Shown here piece after piece: positions 1-12,310 of a DNA stretch of 64,000 nt; the stretch's first letter is position 1, and every line of letters begins with the position of its first letter. A program made the position numbers and the translations under genes. The DNA lies in assembly GCF_000764305.2 (NCBI RefSeq), contig NW_025939421.1, forward strand, positions 62,001 through 126,000. The letters are read 5' to 3'. The stretch is from Hyalella azteca (taxonomy: Eukaryota; Arthropoda; Malacostraca; Amphipoda; Hyalellidae). The notes under the pieces were generated by a model, which ran no database searches, was not told the origin of the DNA, and was given only the letters and a program-made list of their open reading frames with translations.

Positions 1-193
1 AATACGGCAAAACTTAGTTTTATTTCAGCAAAGCAGTTTAAAAAACAGGCACGGTTAAAAGTTAGACTTGGGTGACATCAGGTACATTATTGAGGAGCAG
101 TTTACTTAATCTATCAAGACACAGCCACGACTCGGCGTTAGAGAAAGGAATAGCTGAGAGTCGACAGAGCGTAGTGAGAACAGATATGAACCT
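1..193. repeat. Exact copy of 6414-6606 ending at adapter
   Basis: No mismatch found against 6414-6606, and the match stops at the adapter. This is best explained as an assembly duplicate, though it could continue upstream of the window. Confidence 0.85.
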
Positions 194-229
194 GTCTCTT
201 ATACACATCTAGATGTGTATAAGAGACAG
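192..229. other. Nextera mate-pair junction adapter (artefact)
   Basis: Same 38-bp head-to-head Tn5 mosaic-end sequence as at 15739. The 191 bp before it repeat 6414-6604 exactly, so a chimeric mate-pair read probably joined them to unrelated sequence. Confidence 0.97.
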
Positions 230-3009
230 GTCGGTAATAGAACTTCATCATTATCATCACTTACCTGATACTACACCTGACAAACAGATGAACTTCATCA
301 TTATACACTTCATCAGGAAGTGTATGTGAGTGTGTCGTAAGTTGCATACGGAAGTTGCACCTGTAGAATGAATGAATTACTATGATGCTAATTGACGGTA
401 GTAAATACAATATACAAAGATAATGTCGGTAGTAAAACAATATACAACGAAAAATTTCAAATTTATTTAATCTATTTAAGGTTTTACCTCAGACGTCGGT
501 GGACAAGGCTGAGCAAGGTTACAGTTAACCAACGTAGAAGTAAATCGGATGGTTTACGAGAGAATCGATAATTATAAGAATTAAAGGAATGCTATTCGTT
601 TAACTGATTAAAACGAAGGTACATATTGGATGCTCCAACAAGGTCCTCGCAGTCCCAACAGCGCGAGTCGAAAAGTGGCGCTGGGACGATGTCTGATCAT
701 AAAAACTTATCAGGATGACCCACTCAAAAAGTTCATCAATATTTCGATAAAGTCTCACTCATTTCTCTGAGTGAAGGATTGAGAAAATTGTTGACTAGTT
801 GAGTGATGGAAGAACAGTATTTTGTTATTGTTATTTCAAATTGAAAACCGTTCTTGTCTGTATAGTTTATGGAGCCCTGGCTGACCCACCTTGAAAAAAA
901 AGTGTTTCATTATTTGGACAAAAGCATGCACACAAGTGACAAGGTGAACGTGCTGGACTAATGCTTAAATTATACTGTTTAATTATAATACCGTTCTCAA
1001 ATTATACTCTTTTCTTTGTGGATAAAATTGTTCTAATTATTCCTATTTAAATCTGTACCTTTGAGGCGAATTTTGTTAATTCTTCATATTTAGGACGACA
1101 TATTGCAAAAACACATTGATTGTTAAGGCGTAGGTGAACTGCAACGTATTATACCTGAATAGACTAAGAACATCGTGCTGAAGGTGCTGAGCCCTCGCTG
1201 GATGCGAGACTCTACGCACGATCACCTACGTCCAGCTTGTCGAGTTTTTTCTCAATCAACTCGCCAGTCTGCCTCAACTTCTGCTCACGGCATTTGGGCC
1301 TTACGCTTATATTTACCGATTTTTATAGCTTAATACGAGCCGAAGAAGTATTAGAAGGGCAGTTATATCTTGATCAATTGGGGGCTGGTACTACGTGATG
1401 CTGACGTAGTCTTTGACTGCCGTGTTAAAATTTGGTCAATCTTACATGCGAAGTCGGTTAGATAGGTAGAAGCAAATTATCAAGCCCGTAGGCACACCTT
1501 CCGCACTCCGTAACGTTTCCCGTCATGAAACTTGCCATTTTGACATTGGGCACGGCGGCGCCCGTGGTGGCTACGGCCCGGGAGGTTAACGAATTTCGAT
1601 ATTAGGCTGCACGAGCTCTAATGTTCTGAGCAGCTCTTTAGGTAGAATTGTAGATCTGGATATTGCGCTTATGCGCGGCGGCCTCTCTGGTCATTCCGTC
1701 AACTTGAACCAACCCGTTAATATGAAATAGACTCCCTTCACAGCAAATGGCGCTGAATTATTTTCCTTGTTCCCTCTGGGACCAGTCATTATTGACGTCG
1801 GCCGACTGAAGATGGAAAGAGTGATTAACACGCTTCAACTTTATAAAAGTTGCTGTTAAATACTATTGTTAATAGAATAGACAAATAATTTATAAAGAAT
1901 GTAAGGTAAGTTCTGTCTTTACGACTGTGCTACATTTGAACCTGTCGAAATCGTTTATCGTAAAAATGGTCAAAATTTATTGTTTTATACGTACTTTTTT
2001 TCATTTATACGTCAAGTTATTAGATATACATACAATCCTGGCATTCGTATTTCAATAAAATACTTGTGAGGATACTGCAATTCACCTGTGGACGGTCTTC
2101 AAAATGTAGAACTTGGGGGCCAGCGCTTCTATGCAGTAGTCTACACGTACATTCCGTGCTTTCGCACCAAAACCGTGCACTTCAGAGCTTAGGTTCCTTC
2201 CTCCTCGACCCCCAGCCATTGCCAGACACCTTACTTCGCTCAACGTAGCCTTGTGGCCACTGTCGCACATGAGCGAGGAGCATGCCTCGAAGAGTCCCAC
2301 TGCTTCCAACTTTAACTCTCCCTGCTGGCACTTCTAGCTGGAAAGTTTGCACGGGTTCACTGACAGAGTTCATCGATGTCATTGCGTTGTCGGGTCGCAG
2401 AGCAAGTTGAGCACTAAGGAGAGATTCTTTGGGGCTTGGAACCAGCTTTGGATTCTTCGGGTGTCCTGAGCATTCGTCGGAAAAAAGCAATTTTTACTGG
2501 CCCCAAATCGAGCACTTCTCATTGCAAGCATTTATTTCGTAACCCTTTAGCCTTGGGCTTAGCCTTAAGTGAATCTTAGGGCACTCAGATTTCCACGAGT
2601 TTTATTGTGCGCCTTTGAGTCGCGACGTTGGATGGCGGTGAAGGCTGCCTTCGTTTCAATTATGCAGTAGTTTGAACGTCGCCGCATTCATCAAAATTTT
2701 CACGGGGCCTGTTGTGTCGCTTAGGAACCTCCGAGCCTCGAACCATATTGTACGGATGCCAGAAAAATATAGCGGCCATTTGTTCGCCTATCTTATCTGG
2801 TTGCTTCAGGCGGCCAACATGACATGTTGGTCGACTTCAGAATTGCCCAGGAAATGGCTGTTGAAAATTTCATGGGTAATTGGCTGGTTAATATAATCCT
2901 CCAAGTTTCTTCCGACTACACTGGATCATGTTTCTCTTGGGCTGCTGTTAACATAAGTAACATAGTGATGTCGGCGCTAAGGAGTAAGGCCTGGTGACTG
3001 TGGTGGGCC
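230..3009. other. No gene recognised
   Basis: Only short ORFs of 60-102 codons, none with a recognisable motif. A short dispersed repeat (atgacccac.. ttcggataaagtctcactcatttc) is present at 711-775, with a weaker copy at 871-920. Probably old repeat-derived DNA. Confidence 0.5.
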
Positions 3010-3355
3010 TGTCGCCGATTACTGAACTTTTCCGTGGCTTCTTCACAGAATATCTAAGTGTCATTTGTCCGGATCTTTTCAAGACTGACGATAGTTTGAA
3101 ATAGCCACTAGACTTCTACCGGGTTCGATATGGTGCTAGGCATTTCAAGTCTGAACATATATTTTTCCACATCATTATCTAATCTGTTCTTGAACGGGGT
3201 CATACTCGGGAGTGCCAACGATGTAATCAGGGAGGCTGTTCTATATGTCGGTGATTCGAAGCGAGAAGAAATGTTGTGGGACAAGTAGCAGCGCAGTTTT
3301 TTAGTTAATAGCCGTGGCCCCTGGTGTTGGTTCTTGTTTCAAATTCTAGTAATCC
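3010..3355 (-). pseudogene. Non-LTR retrotransposon reverse-transcriptase 3' fragment, copy 1
   Basis: On the minus strand, with stops and frameshifts, it reads TRGHGY and then HFFSLRITDI(stop)NSLPDY. The order TRGH..FFSxR..D.WNSLP is typical of the end of the reverse-transcriptase ORF of CR1/RTE-like non-LTR elements. Homologous to the copy at 4331-4655. Inactive. Confidence 0.7.
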
Positions 3356-4330
3356 TTCGGGAGCCTTGTACGTATAAACCACGAGTATACAAGTTAGTCC
3401 TAAGCTTGTGAGAAACTTTAGACACTGAATTTCCAAGCGTTTTATTTGCATGTCTTGTAGAACCCTAGATTCTGCAGGTAATGGAAGGGAAATGTCGGCT
3501 ATCTACTATGAATTTTGATATAAGAAACAAAATATAAGCAAAATTAATTCCATGTATACCATGAAAATTTAACGTCAAATTAATTGTGAACGGCCTCTAT
3601 AAGTTGTTGCTCTAAGTCAACTCTCCGAAATATTTTCCACTTGGAGGAGTATCACTGCAAGAGACAAACGAATTTACATGAAACTTCGAGCGAACGACGG
3701 AAGGTTTGAACTGAAACGTGTGACCCGTACATTGTTGCATTATATTCAGTTACTCCATAGCAACAGAGCTTATCTCCGTATTCGTTCCGTTTCTGTATTT
3801 AGCCATTCGTATTCGTGCGACTCTAACGAGGCCGCGGTCGTCTGGTAATATTTCGTAGACGTTTTTTTTTTATTCCATTTTTGCCACCTCTTAAGAGGTG
3901 GCAGGAGTTGCTTCTTCCAGCTTGACCAGAACAAGTCTGCCAAGTAGCTACTGAATTTGCCTTCACCTTTTCTTAATGATATTCTCAGATGAATCAACGA
4001 TGCCTGGCAGTAAAGTGACACCGGCACTCCAAAGGAGCACGTGATTCCGAGTTAGCGCTTAAAAATTGTCCGGATTATTCGACGACTCGGTGAGAGGCCG
4101 GTTATTTAGACTGGCCTCGACCTCGAAAAAGAGTGTCGAGAGTCCTTCGTCTGATCACCTTGTGCGTTGTTAATTCATCAGAAACGACATGCAAGTTGCG
4201 CACGATGCGTATTTCGCGCTGCCATACTCTGCCCAGGGGCGAAGCGTGTGGCGGCCGAAAATGCCCTTCGATGTGCTTCAGCCAATCTTGGAATAGAATG
4301 TGTCGGCACTGAAGAAATAGGCCCATAGCC

Positions 4331-4655
4331 TATTGCCGATTCTTGAATTTTCCGTGACTTGATTCACAAGGGATCGGGCCTTTGGAACCCGATCTTTCCA
4401 TAACTGACGATAGATTGAGATAGCTGCTGGACTGAAAGCAGCATTTTAAGACAGAACAAATGCTCCTGCATAGCTTCGTCTAGTCTGTACTTGAAGGCGT
4501 TCATACTCGGAGTGTAAACGAACAGGGAGGCTGTTCCACATGTCGGTGGCTCGAAGCGAGAAGAAATGTTGTCGCATGGATGTGTTACAGCGCAGTTTTT
4601 TTTTAGATTATAGCCGTGGCCCCTGGTGTTGGTTCTTGTTCCAAATTCTAGTAGA
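4331..4655 (-). pseudogene. Non-LTR retrotransposon reverse-transcriptase 3' fragment, copy 2
   Basis: Minus strand reads NTRGHGYNLKK, a one-base slip in an A-run (9 T at about 4597 on the plus strand), then HFFSLRATDMWNSLP. Better preserved than copy 1; both end near the same base (..ccaaattctagta), in line with two insertions or a local duplication of one family. Confidence 0.75.
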
Positions 4656-4769
4656 CGTTTTCAAGTCCAATAGAATTTGATTTGTCTAGTATTCCAGCTA
4701 TTTATGGCGTCCTTGCTTTCGCGTTGACCTTCAACGAAATTAGCTGGTTTACTGAACGGAGCAATTTCA

Positions 4770-5240
4770 CGCTGCGGCAGAGACAAAAGAATCGCCCCAA
4801 CGCAGAAATACGAATCTGTGGAGAGAATAAGCAACTACGAGGTGGACAGGTCTGTATGCTTGCCATGCAAGAGAACAGTACGCCGTATCTTTTTTCTTGT
4901 CTGCGGCTCGTCTCAAGGTGACATAAAATAAGCCAAAATTACCATCCAGTAGATGCAAATGCTGCAGTTAGATCTGCCAATCTCTCTATCGCGTGGGAGA
5001 GTTGACATCAGGGTGGGGCAGGAACTGCCATGCAGTTTTCGGCAAGCAAGATTTTTCTCAAGAGTGGATTTGCCTTGACAATTCAGTATTTCCGCATGAG
5101 AGCTGGCATAACAGTTTAGCTCTAGATCACCAACATTTATATAACAATATTGAACCAGCAGTATTGCCGCGTCTGAAGCTTGTGAAAGAGTGATGGGATG
5201 CTTGACTCCGAACTCTTCAATGGAATTTTGGAGAATGAAC
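4770..5240 (+). pseudogene. Degraded BEL/Pao-like fragment, plus orientation
   Basis: 4780-4960 is the diverged reverse complement of 12160-12310 (both hold tctgtggag, gtacgccgtatctttttt, ggtgacataaaata). 5110-5240 (gatcaccaacatttat..gccgcgtctgaagcttgtg..gatgcttgactccgaac) recurs at 7990-8095 and, inverted, at 11465-11510. The second part reads like the end of a gag-like region followed by broken frames. Confidence 0.45.
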
Positions 5241-6413
5241 GTGTACTAAATTTAATTTTTGATTGTAGAAAGTGTTGGTTTCGTTCAGCTGAAATCGTTG
5301 ATTGTAGAAACACTTGTTTAGTTACTTTGTATATAGGACATCTAGTGTTCAAGCAAGCGATTTCTAGTTCAATTTTCCTATGTGTTCTAGCTCTGCATGA
5401 GCAAGAACAGATTGTAGAGAATCAAATTACATCGACACGCTAGACATTAAGTCGACAATGTTTTTTTGGCCGCCTTCATAAAAGTAAATAAACGGATAGC
5501 ATTGAGGGAGGTAGGAGAGATATTTTCTGTTCTCTGTCCAAAGGATGTAAAGATGAATCGTAAATGGTAGAATCCCCGTTCTCCGTGGATATGTCAAACA
5601 GACCGGATATATACATTTCTTGAATGAAATTTCTTCAGATTGTCATCCGCCTTCAATGGTGTAATGGGGCGTGGAAGACTGGACACTGTACGCAACGCAC
5701 GCACACCGTTTCTCCGGCGTGTACAGCTTTGAGAGAGTTGAAGGATTTGGTGGGAGAATAGAGGAGATTAATTAATAGCGGAGAGTAGGCAACGAAGCCG
5801 AAAGATACGGATTGAGACATTGCGTAGGACGAGTACTGGTAGTGAGACAGTGGTCTCTAATACGCAGTGAAGCGGTCGACATACCACTTGCCAATCTGCC
5901 AGGACTGCCATCTATGCCAATTAGAGTCATGCGCTCATGAGGTGCTGTACCAGAGTTATCAAACGTTCAAAAGGTAACTTTAGAGTATCGCAAACGGCAG
6001 CAATAGACTTGATAGCTAATATTTAACGTGTATTATATATGACGATGCCTGTAATATCCTTTCTGTATAGACAATATTATGTTACCGCTGGTGAAAGAAA
6101 TTATGCCGAAGAGTAGCAGTAGCAAAGGTAAATAGACCAGAAAATGGACTACTTATATATTTGCAATGGTGTTCAACTATCGATGTCCTAATAAATGATG
6201 CTCTTAGAAAATACGCGTCTGTTTGGTATGTATGACAATGTTGGCATACATGTAGAATATTGAACCGTTTGTCGTATTGTCACCGGACGCCTGCCGCAAC
6301 TATTAAACTTGTCAGAATAATCAGAGCTCTTACGGCCGAACGCCGGCAACTGTCTTGCAAAAAGTTTGATTGCACTTTATTGCACTGGGACTCCGTTCAC
6401 CAAAACTCCGGTT
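5241..6413. other. No gene recognised
   Basis: Short open frames only; no motif or repeat structure that I can name. Base composition is more even than in the introns further on, like the rest of the repeat-rich left end. Confidence 0.4.
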
Positions 6414-6606
6414 AATACGGCAAAACTTAGTTTTATTTCAGCAAAGCAGTTTAAAAAACAGGCACGGTTAAAAGTTAGACTTGGGTGACATCAGGTACAT
6501 TATTGAGGAGCAGTTTACTTAATCTATCAAGACACAGCCACGACTCGGCGTTAGAGAAAGGAATAGCTGAGAGTCGACAGAGCGTAGTGAGAACAGATAT
6601 GAACCT
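6414..6606. repeat. Partner of the 1-193 direct repeat
   Basis: Continuous with its right flank (ctgtaaagctggcgggacacg), so this is probably the genuine locus. Confidence 0.85.
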
Positions 6607-6769
6607 CTCTGTAAAGCTGGCGGGACACGAATCACAAGACCGACCACCCGACTCACAGCCGCCCAGAGGCCCCAGACCCGACCCCGCACCACGTCTCTAC
6701 CGCCCAAGCAAGGTCCGGACATCAATGTTACCAAGGCGGCTACGCGAGATGTGGCTTTCGGTATGCCCA

Positions 6770-7193
6770 ACGAGATAGAAATGAACACGGCCAACAACGA
6801 ACGAAGTTCACCGTTCACATCCCCCTCCACCAAATATATCAAAATATTTCGTCGCAATTAAATCTGACTATAATTACAGGGTACAATGGTTACTTGATAG
6901 TTCGTTGAAACGCTCATAAAATTTTCACAATCATACTGACTATGGATGCTAAATGAAATAGAAATTTATTAAATTTTAACAACCTAAAATCGTACTTAAC
7001 TACTTAAATCTATACATAGGATGTATTTATTATGCTTCTATACCGCTTTAATCTGGCACCAATATTCCTAAGATACAAAAGTATTGCACTTAATTAAAAA
7101 AATGCATCATAGTTATATCTACAAAAGGAATCCTATAATTCAGACGAGATAAAAACGAACACGGCCAACAACGAACGAAGTTCACCGTTCACA
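6770..7193. repeat. 37-bp direct repeat pair flanking 336 bp
   Basis: gaacacggccaacaacgaacgaag..ttcaccgttcaca occurs at 6783-6819 and 7157-7193 without mismatch; homology extends left through acgagata. Could mark a short inserted or duplicated element. Confidence 0.75.
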
Positions 7194-7330
7194 GTATGAT
7201 CTATACACCTAAGTAATAGGTTAATTAAAGTAATAGGTTAATATCAGATACGTTGCTTAAATGGAATGTAATGTCATATCATGTTCTGAGTTAGATGTGG
7301 TATCCGACACTTGGGAGCAATGATGGAAAA

Positions 7331-7730
7331 AAGCATTTTCCATAAACTTCGTTATGCTGAAATATCTGGACTTGTTTTGCGTTGTCGAATTAGAAAACGG
7401 AAACTGTAGGTTGTTGGAGGATAGTCGGAGAGTTAGTTGGAAGATACACGTGGCGCCGAATACAGATATTCCCCCATGGCCTCCTGATACCCTATCCATA
7501 TACGTGCCTCGTGTTCGAACTATTTAAAAAAAAAGCATTTTCCATAAACTTCGTTATGCTGAAATATCTGGACTTGTTTTGCGTTGTCGAATTAGAAAAC
7601 GGAAACTGTAGGTTGTTGGAGGAAAGTCGGAGATTTAGTTGGAAGATACACGTGGCGCCGAATACAAATTTTCCCCCATGGCCTCCTGATACCCTATCCT
7701 TAAACGTGCCCCGTGTTCGAACTATTTAAT
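7331..7730. repeat. 202-bp tandem direct duplication
   Basis: 7331-7530 and 7533-7730 match with few differences (aagcattttccataaacttcg .. cgtgttcgaactattta). One copy is open on the plus strand but has no recognisable protein motif. Confidence 0.9.
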
Positions 7731-7907
7731 CAAAAAGATTTAATCCTAGATGAACTTCCGTTACACCAATTTGCACCCAACTGTATAAACTTGGTTAACT
7801 TACTTCGTGAATAAAATTATGTACTAAGCGCCTACGAGTGCCTTTTATAAATATAAACCCAGTGTTATCGAATCAATAGTCAAGCAACGCAATTCAGCTA
7901 ACGATCA

Positions 7908-8111
7908 CTATTGTCTATATACGGTGCCTCTGCTAATGGGGCAGCTGACAGGTCCGACAACTGGCAGAACAGTTTGTAGCGTAGCCCATGGATGACCAAC
8001 ATTTATTTGACAATATCGAACTATCAGGATTGCCGCGTCTGAACCTTGTGGAAGAATGATAGGATGCTTGACTCCGAACGCTTCACTGGATTCTTGCGTT
8101 CGGCCACCCAC
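7908..8111 (+). pseudogene. Short BEL/Pao-like gag-region fragment
   Basis: gatgaccaacatttatttgacaatatcgaac..gaatgataggatgcttgactccgaac matches 5127-5215. No intact frame. Confidence 0.4.
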
Positions 8112-10035
8112 CCTCGTCAGCCCTTTGCATCAAGAAACGGCGTTAGTCAGCATGTCTCGGATTTAGGCAGGCGCCCATTTTATTGAAGTTTTACAACGCT
8201 TTCTGAAACTATTTGCGTTGTGAATATTTTAGGACCTTCTTTTCGGCGGTTTGAAGTTCTTTCACGGAAAGTACAGGGGCTTTCAGTGTTAACCTCGTAG
8301 ATGATTTTCAAATCTGAGAATACACTCTATATTCATCCTCAATTTTGTCCATTCTGAGCATTGAAACAATTTGTTAGTCTGTGTAGTTTAAATTATTGTG
8401 GACAAAATTTTCTTGAAGATTTCTGGGTCGTCCTTACCAATAGCAATATACTCTGATAATGTCGGCCACGTTGATTTGTCCATTAACAAGTATTGTAGCC
8501 TCTACAAATCCATAACTGGTATTTGAGGAATGGCCGGATAATTTATCCCTTGCTGATGACGTCAGCAGGGTTTTGGCCAGAAGGTACGTAGTGCCATTGC
8601 TTGGGAGCTGTGTGGCTTCTTGTGAAATTCACTTTATTGGCCACAAATTTTTTGAAACTTCGAAGTTTCATTGTTTATTATTTTATTTAGCACAGTGGTA
8701 CTGTCAGACCAGAGAACTGTCCGGCACCGCTCATAGCTGTTACATTGATTGGGTATGACACCTTCAGTGACAACACACGAGCGGTTTTATGCAAAGCATT
8801 CGGGCTTCTGCACAGACAAGCGATAAGCGAGTCACCACCCAGCCTCTCTAGCAACACGTTTGCTGTCTGCAGCAAACACGTTTGCTGTCTGCCTTGGTAA
8901 TAGTCTCCCCGCTCTGTCACGCGTCCGAAATATAAATATAGTATTCACAAGTAAACTCCTGCGTTTGGTGCTTTTTTTTTTGGAGCGCAGCCGTGCACCA
9001 CCAATTTTGTGCACCAATAAGCCCTGAATCGAACGCCTTGGATCTCTCCGGACATCCACCAATCAGCCGTGAACCACTATAGTGTTCGAGTGAAATAGGC
9101 GTGTTCGAATTGGTTAACCGAAAATGCCTAAACCTATTCCTTAATCGTGTTTAGGTTGTCTTAGTGAGTTTTGCTCATTTCGTGTTTTGAATTATTACAG
9201 GTGGTGTGTGTACTAAACTTGGTATCTATCTTCTGGTAAAGCAATTGTTGAAACACAGCGGGAAGATAACAATCTATAACCAGCAGCGCCTTTATAAGTT
9301 TTGGTGACCGGCAGCGCCGGATCTGCTTGTCATTGATTAGCCACCAATCATCGGCGGCAGAAAATAAAACCCTAGATAGTTGAACCCGGGGCCCAGAAGC
9401 CGCGAGTTTTGGAAATTCCGAGGAGGCATACAAGTGATCTGAGTCTCAGCATCCATCAGAGAGTTTGGAGACTCCAAGCGTGTCACAGCGGTCACGGCCG
9501 CCAATTCGTTGAGTTTGTTGACTCCAAGCGTGTCACAGCGGTCACGGCCGCCAATTCGTTGAGTTTGTTTAATTAGGCTGTTTGTGTTTGGATGTGTGGG
9601 GCCCCGAATCCTTGTCAGGGTGGTTCCTTGTAGTTTTGGGAAGGTTCTTATGTGTTCACTTATATATGTGCATTGTAGAGTAAATAGGGTATATGGGTTG
9701 TTATATATTTGTGTTATTTTAGTTTCACTGGGGTTTATAACCGTGCTAGAGTGGGAACTTGTGTAATAAAAATTTAAGAACCAGTTTTAGAATTTCCTTT
9801 TTTTTTACTTTACCTAATTTTTTAAATTTCCTCACTATCAAGTCTGAAATAGGCGTCGATAGCTAATACAGTATATGGATTTTGAACTCGCTTTTAAGAG
9901 CGATATCCTCTTTCCAGACATTCCACACTCAGTAGTTTAGCTGGGAGCCAGAATCTCAATCGAGCTTTTGCATACAGCCTTCCAGAAAAAGTTTTCGGTC
10001 AGGCAACAAGACGGGACCGACAATACCTAATGGTA
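8112..10035. other. No gene recognised; contains a 50-bp tandem duplication
   Basis: gactccaagcgtgtcacagcgg..gagtttgtt is perfectly duplicated at 9470-9519 and 9520-9569. A second short duplication (caaacacgtttgctgtctgc) lies at about 8851-8895. 9584-9766 is open for 60 codons with hydrophobic content but no recognisable motif; I do not call it. Confidence 0.5.
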
Positions 10036-10039
10036 CAAT

Positions 10040-12310
10040 GATTTTTCTAGGTGTCTATGACATTTCTTTTACGCTCACGCTTTTTTTACGCTCACGCTTT
10101 TTTACGCATACGCTTGTATTAAGGGTGTCATCGGACAAGTTCCTCAACACGCTCGGTACTCTGTCGGGAGCAGTTCCGGTAGCGGGTGGTCGGAATTCGA
10201 TACCCTTCTGTTTCAGATCACATTTTTGGTAATTACCTTTGAATTCTGCCAGGTTGAACCCTCCTTCTGGGAGTAGGCCTTTAACTTCATCGCAAAGCAA
10301 TTCAGCTGCTGTTGGATCTGATGAAGATAGAAGGAAGTCGCCGACGTAGAAGTTCCTTTGGACAGCTTTTTGCTACGCTCCATCAGTAAGCGTCAAGCGC
10401 AGCGCGACGAAGAGCAAACGAAGCTACGCTAGGTAAACTTTTGGTACCGAATACATGCACGCGCAGTCGGTACTCAGCTGGCTTACCTTGATCGTCGTTC
10501 CAGAAGAAACGCATCAAGTTGGAATAGTTTTGTGGGACCGTTTCCTGGTGGGACCGTTTCAGACATTTGCTCTATGTCTGCCATGCTAGCAACAGATCCT
10601 TGTCTGAAAAGCAGGAGTACACCGAACAAAAGATACGTCAAATCGGGGCCTTGCAACAAGTTGTCGTTTAAAGACACTCCTTAATATTTCAACGAGCAAT
10701 CAAATTCAACTCTCTCATTTTTTTGGTTTTGTGAGCAGCAGCATGATGCGCCAAGAACCAAGCCGGACTTGTTTCATACTGGAGCTGCTATTGAGGAACC
10801 CTCTCAACAAAATGTTTGGTTATCATCACCGGTATAAATGCAGCGTAGTGCATCATTTATATTTCTACATCAACAAAGCTGAAAAGGAACATCCCTAAAA
10901 TGAGGAAACCTCTTGACATGGTCAGCAGTGGGGACATCTGATTGATAAAATGGCTAATTCTGATCAGGTCTAGAGTATGCAAATGGAATTTTAACAATTC
11001 TTGCCCCATTGGGATTACGGATCAAGGCATTGTTCAAAACCGTGGCCATATAACGGCTAAGAGAGGTCATAGTGCACAGATTTCAGCTCTACACTACTAG
11101 TTTTCGCACCAAGCTTTTTGACGAGTTTTTCGTTCATCCAGGAATTGATTGAGCATGGATCAAGTGCCGCATTGACAATAACTTTATTGCCACCTATTAC
11201 CGAAATTTACCGGGTAATACAGTACACATTACCAATTCGAGTTGTCAAGTCTGCAGCTGACCTGATGGAGCAACTTTTGGCTCACCTTACCGAACTGTCA
11301 AGCTCACGTGGAGCATGAACTAACATATCAGCTGCCCTGCGAAAAGCGTTAGGTTGGCCCTCTGCATAGGTTGAGCAAGTAGACCTTTTGGGACAATTTT
11401 TAGACAAATGATTTTCCTTCAAACGTGCAAAGCAACGACCGCTGCGCTTAATGAAATCGTTCGAAGTCAAGCATCCAATTATTCATCGGCAAGCTTCAGA
11501 CGCGGCTAGTTAGATATTGTCATGAATGGTGTCACCTCGGGCTACAAACTGTTCTGTCAGCTCTCGACAGATGTACTGGATTGTCAAGGCAAATTCACTT
11601 GTGAGAAAAATCTTACGCGATTGTCTCACTTGCTTCGCGTTCCTAGGGGGATTGTTCCTGAGCGCCCCACCGCTGAGCTCGCGGTGTCTGACTGCAGGTC
11701 TCAGTTGTGGGGTTAAGTTACTATGTAGGTAGGATTCCTTACATTTCCCTTCTCTGTCTCTCTCGTGCGGGCGGCCGACGTCCCGTGTAAGCGACTTCTT
11801 GTTAGAGTGTCTTAGTTTCTGCTGCTTTTCACCTGTCCCTCCTTGTCACTTCGTCTCTTTTGAGATGTTAACGCTGCTTCTTTCGAGCCAGCTTCAGCGG
11901 GCTGGACAATTGAGACTTTCCGCCCCTTGTGGGTGATGATTAATTTTAGATTTTGAATAATTGAGACCTTCCGCCTCTTAGGCGGTGTTATATTTTGACC
12001 TTCGGTGCGAAATAGCTTGATAGCTGAAGCGCTAGCAAACCAACATACTACTACTGCTACTACTACTTGTCTCACTTGCCGAAAACCGCATGGCAGGTCA
12101 TGCCATATATACTCTGATGTCAGATCTTCCACGCGCTAGAGTGGCAGATCAAACTCCAGCATTGCATCTACTGGGATGGATTATTTTGGTCTATTTTATG
12201 TCACCTTGTGCCAATGACAATAAAAAAGATACGGCGTACTGTTCTCGTGCATGGCGAGCAGAGCAGTCCACCTTGAAGTTGCTCATGCAGACTCCACAGA
12301 TTCATTCATA
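10040..12310 (-). pseudogene. Degraded BEL/Pao LTR retrotransposon, internal region
   Basis: Minus-strand reading, from right to left in the window: a CCHC-like knuckle remnant (about 11445-11380, CFARLKENHLSKNCPKR), an aspartic-protease-like stretch (about 11200-11070, ALDPCS), then reverse-transcriptase blocks: [13 protein letters not shown] with MADIEQM (10677-10545) and NFYVGD..LLPEGGFNLAEF (about 10360-10235). The order gag knuckle, protease, reverse transcriptase with LLQGPDLT is that of BEL/Pao elements. The catalytic motif is YVGD in place of YVDD, and frames are interrupted several times, so it is inactive. Terminal repeats were not found. Confidence 0.8.

Noticed and set aside
1..6606. 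LTR pair of a 6.4-kb retrotransposon
   Set aside because: The direct repeat is exact but ends at a library adapter; no polypurine tract, primer-binding site or coding region fits between.
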